Source: Papilionanthe hookeriana x Papilionanthe teres
Lineage: Eukaryota > Streptophyta > Magnoliopsida > Asparagales > Orchidaceae
Direction of reading: 5' to 3'
Length of the DNA: 64,000 bases
Assembly: GCA_022702705.1 (NCBI GenBank)
Contig: CM040422.1
Coordinates: 34,061,270 to 34,125,269 of the forward strand
Shown here: positions 58,816 to 64,000 of the stretch, one piece after another
How the letters are laid out: every line of letters starts with the position of its first letter
Numbering within the stretch: the first letter of the stretch is position 1
The notes under the pieces: model-generated
What the model saw: only the letters and a program-made list of their open reading frames with translations
Database searches by the model: none
Told to the model about the DNA's origin: nothing
Position numbers and translations under genes: made by a program

Positions 58816-60042
58816 CAATAGAAAAAATTCATTCATGATACTAAAACATACTTTTGGGATGAACCATACTTATATAAGCAATGTAAGGATCTAATTATTA
58901 GAAGATGCGTGCCTTATGAAGAAACTAAACCAATCATTCAAAAATGTCATGACTCTGATTTTGGAGGACATTTTGGGACAGATAAAACTACTTATAAAAT
59001 TCTACAATCTGGATTCTATTGGCCTACTCTATTTAAAGATGTTTATAGATATATAAAAACCTGCGATAAATGCCAAAGAGTAGGAAACATATCAAGAAAA
59101 AATGAAATGCCTCTGAATTTTATATTAGAAGTTGAAATTTTTGATGTTTGGGGATTAGATTTCATGGGACCTTTTATTTATTCATTTGGAAACTCATATA
59201 TATTAGTAGCTGTTGATTATGTTTCTAAATGGATCGAAGCACAAGCTTTACCTAGGTGTGATGCTAAAAGTGTTTCAAAATTTTTAATGAAAAATATTTT
59301 TCCTAGATTTGGAATGCCGAGAGTGATTATCAGTGACGGAGAAACTCATTTTAGAAACAAATATATTCACAAACTAGTAGAAAAATATAATGTTATGCAT
59401 AAGATATCAACTGCCTATCATCCACAAACTAGTGGATTAGCTGAAGTTTCTAATCGAGAGATTAAGCTTATATTAGAAAAGTCTGTAAACCCTAATAGAT
59501 TGGATTGGTCTATAAGACTAGATACTGCATTATGGGCATACAGGACTGCTTATAAAACTCCGATTGGAATGACTCCTTATAGGCTTATATATGGAAAAAC
59601 TTGCCACTTACCAGTTGAATTAGAACATAAAGCATATTGGTCAATTAAAGAACTTAATTATAATATGAAAAAAGCTGGTGAAAAGAGATTGTTGCAATTA
59701 AATGAATTGGAAGAGTTAAGGAATGAATCATATGATAACGATAGGATTTATAAAGAAAGGATGAAATTATGACATGATCGGAAGATTAATCAGAGACATT
59801 TTGAACCAGGACAAGAAGTTCTCCTATATAATACTAGATTGAAATTATTTCCTGGAAAATTGAAATCTCGATGGTTAGGACCTTTCACCATAACTCAAAT
59901 ATTTTCATATGGAACTATAGAAATTGAAGATCCAAAAACAGGACATAGATTTAAGGTAAACGGACATAGATTAAAACCATATTTCGAAGGAAGAAGACCA
60001 AATTTTAAAGAGGTTTTAATGCTTAGTCAACCTGATTACTAA
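58816..60042 (+). pseudogene. Athila #3 integrase, one internal stop
   Basis: Inserts the DNA copy. Zinc-binding HHCC: H in the HFGTDKT region and CDKCQ (59070). Catalytic core D-D-E: GLDFMGPF (59155), IISDGETHF (59325), AEVSNREIK (59440). The 287-codon frame 58909-59772 ends at a TGA where the family usually has Trp (KL-W-HD). The frame continues unchanged to 60042 through GQEVLLYNTRLKLFPGKLKSRWLGPF and a C-terminal GHRFKVNGHRLKPYFEG. Two stops (58813-58825) precede it. It is the best preserved domain of the window. Confidence 0.9.
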
Positions 60043-60510
60043 TCGAAATTAGGTCGGGTCGAAGACGTTAAACCAAGCGCTTTATGGGAGGAAACCCATA
60101 GTAGTCTTTTATTTTTGATTATCTACAAATTAGTGAGTCTATATTATTAAAACAAATCTTACTACTCAAATTTTTAATTAGAATCATCACAAATTCGAAC
60201 CTATATGATGAGATCAGAAAATATTTGGACTAGAGCGAAAATGGGAGATTTTTACGAATCTCGCCGACAGCGAGCCCAAGCCCGCTGACAGTGAGATCGT
60301 GTGCCATGATTTAATTCGGTTTTATAACTAGCTCGCCGACGGCGAGAAACTTCCCGCTGACGGCGTGGCAGTTGAAATTTTGGTTTCTTAAGAATTTTCG
60401 TGCGGTTTTGTACGATTCTAAGCCATTTCTTTGTAGGAAATTATTCCAATTCCAATTTTACACTGTTTTCTTCCTTAGAAACGACTAGAGACCAATCCTT
60501 TCAATCCGAA
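60043..60510 (+). other. post-integrase spacer with palindromes
   Basis: The Athila post-pol motif GACGTTAAACCAAGCGCTTT..GGAAACCCATAG at 60065-60100. CTCGCCGACAGCGAG (60262), CCCGCTGACAGTGAG (60281), CTCGCCGACGGCGAG (60332) and CCCGCTGACGGCGTG (60353) repeat the LTR palindrome here. Confidence 0.8.
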
Positions 60511-61668
60511 ATGGCCACCAAACTCTTAGAAACCACAAAAACTGAACTTTTTAACCGAAGAAAATTCGTCAGTTCGGAGGCGCAGCGTATCTTCAACAAA
60601 GGCTTGATGAAGAAAAGACTTATTAAAGAAAGGGATTTGTCAACAGAGGAGTAGAGAAATCCACCACAAAAATCGAAGAAATGATTGCACAGCAGCATTG
60701 AGAGGTATTTTGTTATACGACATCCGCTGTAGTTATTCCGGTAGTTAAAGAGTTTTACTCTAATCTACATGCGATCAACAATGGAAATGTCTACATCGAG
60801 AGGAAGATGGGTAACATTTACTCCTTCAAGGGTAAATGAATTATTTTCTATAGAGAATACCTCTATCTGTCATTATTCCAACTTTGTGCCTTCTATATAC
60901 AATATGAATAAGATCTATAGATACCTGACCGATGAACCTGATGATTGGGAGTTATGCGAAGACGGGTATGTCAGTTTTTCTGCATCACTTCTTAACCCTG
61001 TCTCGAAGCATTGGCATTTCTTTATCTCATCAAAATTATTACCTACTATGAGGGTAAATAAAGTTTCAAAGGAATGCACTATATTAAACTATTGTATTCA
61101 AATTGGACTACCTATCGATGTTGGATCAATAATAGTAAAGTCTGCATTGGGATTGATTGTGCATGGGTTAGTTCATGGACTTGGACACCCATCGACTATA
61201 TTTGCTTTGTGCGGTCAGTACCAAGTTTCTTATGAGGCTTGGGAAAAAGTACTTTTACCATGGAAACCACTTGATCCTACAGATATATTTCCAACTATGG
61301 ATAACAATGATGAGATTACCATTATTTCTGACAGAGCATCACAGAACAATCCTTTAGAAAGGCCCCTTACTGATAAAACTAATTTCATTCTGAAGAAGAT
61401 TAAAGGATTGGATAAAGAGCTGAAAAATGTGATGAATTCCATCGACAATATCACTGATATGTTTGATCACATTGACTGGAGGATGAATGAGCACTTTGAT
61501 CATACTGAACATCTGGAGGCCAGTTTTATTCATTTACTGAGACAGAAAGAGTGGATTAAGAAAGAATCTACTGCAGAATTCCCTTTTAGGCCTTTCTACA
61601 ATTTATTTGTGCACCTGCATTGCATCGGGAATATCAGAGAGGATGATAGTTCAAACACTGAGGAGTAG
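60511..61668 (+). pseudogene. Athila ORF3a (plant transposon protein, env position)
   Basis: Athila elements carry a third gene behind integrase; its product has a conserved plant-transposon domain and an unproven envelope-like role. ATG 60511 opens MATKLLETTKTEL..FVSSEAQRIFNKGLM. After a stop at 60652 and a frame change comes VVIPVVKEFYSNLHA (60730). Then an open frame of 299 codons (60769-61668) has RGRWVTFTPSRVNELF, YLTDEPDDWE, LNPVSKHWHFFISSKLLPTMRVNKVSKECTILNY, GSIIVKSALG and ..HPSTIFALCGQYQVSYEAWE, all typical of the family. A C-terminal coiled stretch (LKNVMNSIDNITDMFDHIDWRM) follows. No signal peptide or membrane helix is obvious. Confidence 0.8.
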
Positions 61669-62574
61669 GAAAGATTTCTATTTTAAGTCATATATTTGTG
61701 TATATATGTGTTGATTTGGATTTAGGTTTTATTATGATTTGAATTTTAATTTGATCATCTCAGATTTGATGAGATTATTTGTAATTGTTTTGTCTCAGCA
61801 TTTAGAGTGTTGTGGTGTGGATTGCGATGCTGAGTATTATGGATTTGAACATTTAAGTTAAGTATGATTGTTAAGTTGTTAGTGTGAAGTTCGTAAGTCT
61901 CATGGATTTCATATATAAAGTTATATTATTTGTGTTGTGTGAACTTTTTGTGAGTATAAGTATCTACTCTTCATACTATTATTAAATTAAGTGATTGGAA
62001 GATTAATTAAGGGTAAATCGAGATTGAAAATGATTGACGAATTTCAAAAATTTAAAAAATTTTGGGATCTCACCGACGGCGAGAATTATCTCGCTGACAG
62101 CGAAAAAACCCGCTGACAGCGAGAACGAGCTCGTTGACGGCCGATTTTTCCCAAAACTTTTGCCTTATCAAATTAATTAGCTCGCTGAAGGCGAGAAAAA
62201 TCTCACCGACAGCGAGATGGCGAAAAGACCCATATTTGACCAGTCAACCGACACTATTCATCATCCCCTTCCTCAAAACTTTGAAAAAACCGACCTAGGG
62301 CTTGAGAGATCTTGGATTTGAGGCTATTTCAACACTTTTTGACACCAGATTTCATCTTCCCTTGGTAAGAGCTTCACTCCTATGCAAAAATTTTTGATTT
62401 TCACCATGGGTTTCTTCTACATTGGGAAATTTTGAAAAAAATTCGAAATGTGGAGAAAATACTTGGAAGAATTTCATGGAAATTGATTTAAATGGATTTT
62501 AGATGTTGTAGGAAGCCTTCTTAGTAATATTTTGGAGTTTAGTTAAAATTTTTGCAAATTTCACACATCAAAAA
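61669..62574 (+). other. spacer between ORF3a and ORF3b with palindromes
   Basis: Non-coding. A third cluster of the palindrome: CTCACCGACGGCGAG (62070), CTCGCTGACAGCGAA (62089), CCCGCTGACAGCGAG (62109), CTCGTTGACGGCCGA (62130), CTCGCTGAAGGCGAG (62182), CTCACCGACAGCGAG (62201), mostly 18-22 bp apart. Confidence 0.8.
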
Positions 62575-63747
62575 ATGGCTCCACGACAAAAGCGACGATT
62601 GGATTATGATGAAACTCGTTTTGTGAATTCAAGGGCACAATCAAGATATTTACACAATATCCAATCAAGAAAATGCATTCAAGATCGAGTTTTCAAGAAT
62701 CTAGGAGGAGAAGTTGAGCGAATCATTAGGGAGCGAGGATGGGTTTCGTGACCAACAGAGTCGCTGCAGAAGTGGTAAAAGAATTTTATGCGAATTTAAC
62801 ACAGGCTGAAGATGCACCGGTTAAGGTTAGAGGATTTTTTGTGGAATTCAACGCTGCTAGAGTAAACGCTTATGACGAGGTAAGAGACACCTACACCAAT
62901 GAGTATGAAACTTTTGGAACTATGGAAGGACCACTGGAAGAGATGATCGACTTTCTCACTGATGGGAAAGGAGTCTGGAAGATAAAGCAGCGAGAACGGG
63001 TAAACTTCCCTCTTTCCATGTTAAATGCAACATCTAAAGCCTGACACTATTTTATTTGTTCTACTTTGTTACCTACCTACCACCATAGTGAGGTAACAAG
63101 AGATGAAGCGATTCGAATTTCGTATTCAGAACCAAAAGAGTATTAATGTGGGAAGTGTAATTTATAAGAATATATTAGCCACCTCAAGATATGAAAGTGG
63201 AGGAGGACTAGGACATCCTGGTCTTATCTATGCACTCTGCTAATTATCTGGGGTAGAGGTAAGAGATGATGAGGAATGGGTTGAACCTATAAAACCCATT
63301 ACTCAGGCTAATATAAAGTAATATGAATCCCACGAAGGATGGAGATCTGGGACAAGGGATTATGTAACTTCTTCAAGTAGAGATATGACCTCTACTAGTT
63401 ATGAACCCCCTCAGTACATCACTCCTACCCTTCAAGATCTGATGAATGAGCTGACTCTGAGTAGAAAGAGTTTTGAGCAATTTGGAGAAAATATGGAAAG
63501 AAGATTTGAGCATATAGACCAAAGGATTGGAGGCTTGGAATGAAGACACGATTATGATAGCGAAAATCTCCAGTGACAATCAGAATACGAAATTGCATAC
63601 TATGAGGCTGAACGTAGATATAGGAGTGGTGATTTAGATGTTGTCTTTCCTGAGTGCCCCCGCTATACACAGTACCGGCCTGCTCAGCCTTCTCAGCCTG
63701 GAGATCAGGGAGATGATATATTTTGGGATTTTGATGCAGAAAATTAG
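62575..63747 (+). pseudogene. Athila ORF3b, second paralogue, broken
   Basis: Opens MAPRQKRRLDYDETRFVNSRAQSRYLHNIQSRKC with the family's usual start, then VERIIRERGW (62715). In shifted frames come AAEVVKEFYANL (62765), VRGFFVEFNAARVN, NFPLSMLNATSKA (stop 63042 where Trp-His normally follows), STLLPTYHHSEVTRDEAIRI (63065), INVGSVIYKNI and GLGHPGLIYALC (63210). A C-terminal QFGENMERRFEHIDQRIGGLE coil (63480) and a Tyr/Pro-rich tail end at TAG 63747. It aligns block for block with ORF3a but is much diverged, so the duplication is old. Four or more breaks. Confidence 0.78.
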
Positions 63748-64000
63748 AGCCTTTGTTTAGTTTGTTTAGATTTGTTGTTATTTTGGAAACTTTATTATTC
63801 TATACTTTCTGTGGACTATGGTTGTTGGTATGTTTGCTTATGCTGTGATATTAGACTTCTTATGTGTGTTAAATTAGTTTGTAATTTTTTTTCTTTTAGA
63901 TAGGATGTTAGTCTTTCTTTAATGTGTTGTTTAAGTTTTTTATAAGGTATGAACTTTTAATATTGTTTAGATTGTTTTAATATATTTTAAAGTAGGTTAA
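63748..64000 (+). other. Athila #3 3' untranslated region to window end
   Basis: AT-rich, no gene; no polypurine tract or LTR reached. Confidence 0.5.

Larger units (their letters stand above)
53029..64000 (+). mobile_element. Athila #3, full pol and two ORF3 genes, runs off the window
   Basis: 5' LTR 53029-54574, duplicated primer sites, gag (54706), protease (56520), RT (57120), RNase H (58200), integrase (58816-60042), ORF3a (60511-61668), ORF3b (62575-63747), then untranslated sequence to the window end. Domain order protease-RT-RNase H-integrase with ORF3 behind is that of Athila. Stops and shifts break most reading frames, but every pol domain can be followed. 3' LTR and target duplication lie outside, so completeness cannot be judged. 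The 5 bp before the element are CACGG. Confidence 0.9.

Overview
This window looks like nuclear, transposon-dense intergenic DNA of a flowering plant. The evidence is Athila-type Ty3/gypsy LTR retrotransposons primed by plant tRNA-Asp, CACTA (TNP2) and PIF/Harbinger transposase relics, a Mutator-like element carrying an FRS-type transposase and a Ulp1-like protease, long AT microsatellites and spliceosomal introns. I see no bacterial operon structure, no rRNA or tRNA gene and no clearly single-copy host gene. A monocot is possible, but I cannot fix the species.

Layout, left to right: (1) 0.2-2.6 kb, a decayed PIF/Harbinger element on the minus strand with a Myb/SANT-like gene and a transposase. 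(2) 2.85-5.97 kb, a satellite array of about 12 monomers of ~258 bp with an alternating two-monomer (dimer) order. (3) 6-19 kb, mostly non-coding, with a CACTA transposase fragment (9.6-10.3 kb), small hairpin MITEs, a 1.65-kb PIF-like non-autonomous element with TAA target duplications (11.85-13.5 kb), a 64-bp minisatellite, and a CACTA-like subterminal repeat block (17.75-19.13 kb). (4) 19.30-34.55 kb, one Mutator-like element with inverted terminal repeats (>=110 bp) and a matching 9-bp target duplication. It holds two convergent intron-containing genes, a Ulp1-like cysteine protease (plus) and an FRS/MULE transposase (minus). A truncated Athila retrotransposon (19.44-25.12 kb) sits inside its left end. 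(5) 34.6-36.7 kb, long simple-sequence repeats. (6) 38.2-40.95 kb, a CACTA TNP2 pseudogene, itself hit by a small TTG-tailed retroposon with a 17-bp target duplication. (7) 42.19-51.30 kb, a complete-ended Athila element (LTRs, PBS, PPT, 5-bp target duplication) that lacks reverse transcriptase, RNase H and integrase. (8) 53.03 kb to the end, a third Athila element with gag-protease-RT-RNase H-integrase and two consecutive paralogous ORF3 (env-position) genes; its 3' LTR lies beyond the window.

How the parts relate: the three Athila elements are one lineage (same PBS, gag, LTR start and LTR length class), yet each carries a different array of GC-rich palindromes at the same LTR position. Most coding regions are broken by stops and frameshifts. 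Many stops can be explained by a single C-to-T or G-to-A change, as expected of old silenced transposons. The most notable units are the Mutator-like element with its protease cargo, the palindrome arrays of the Athila LTRs, and the dimeric satellite.
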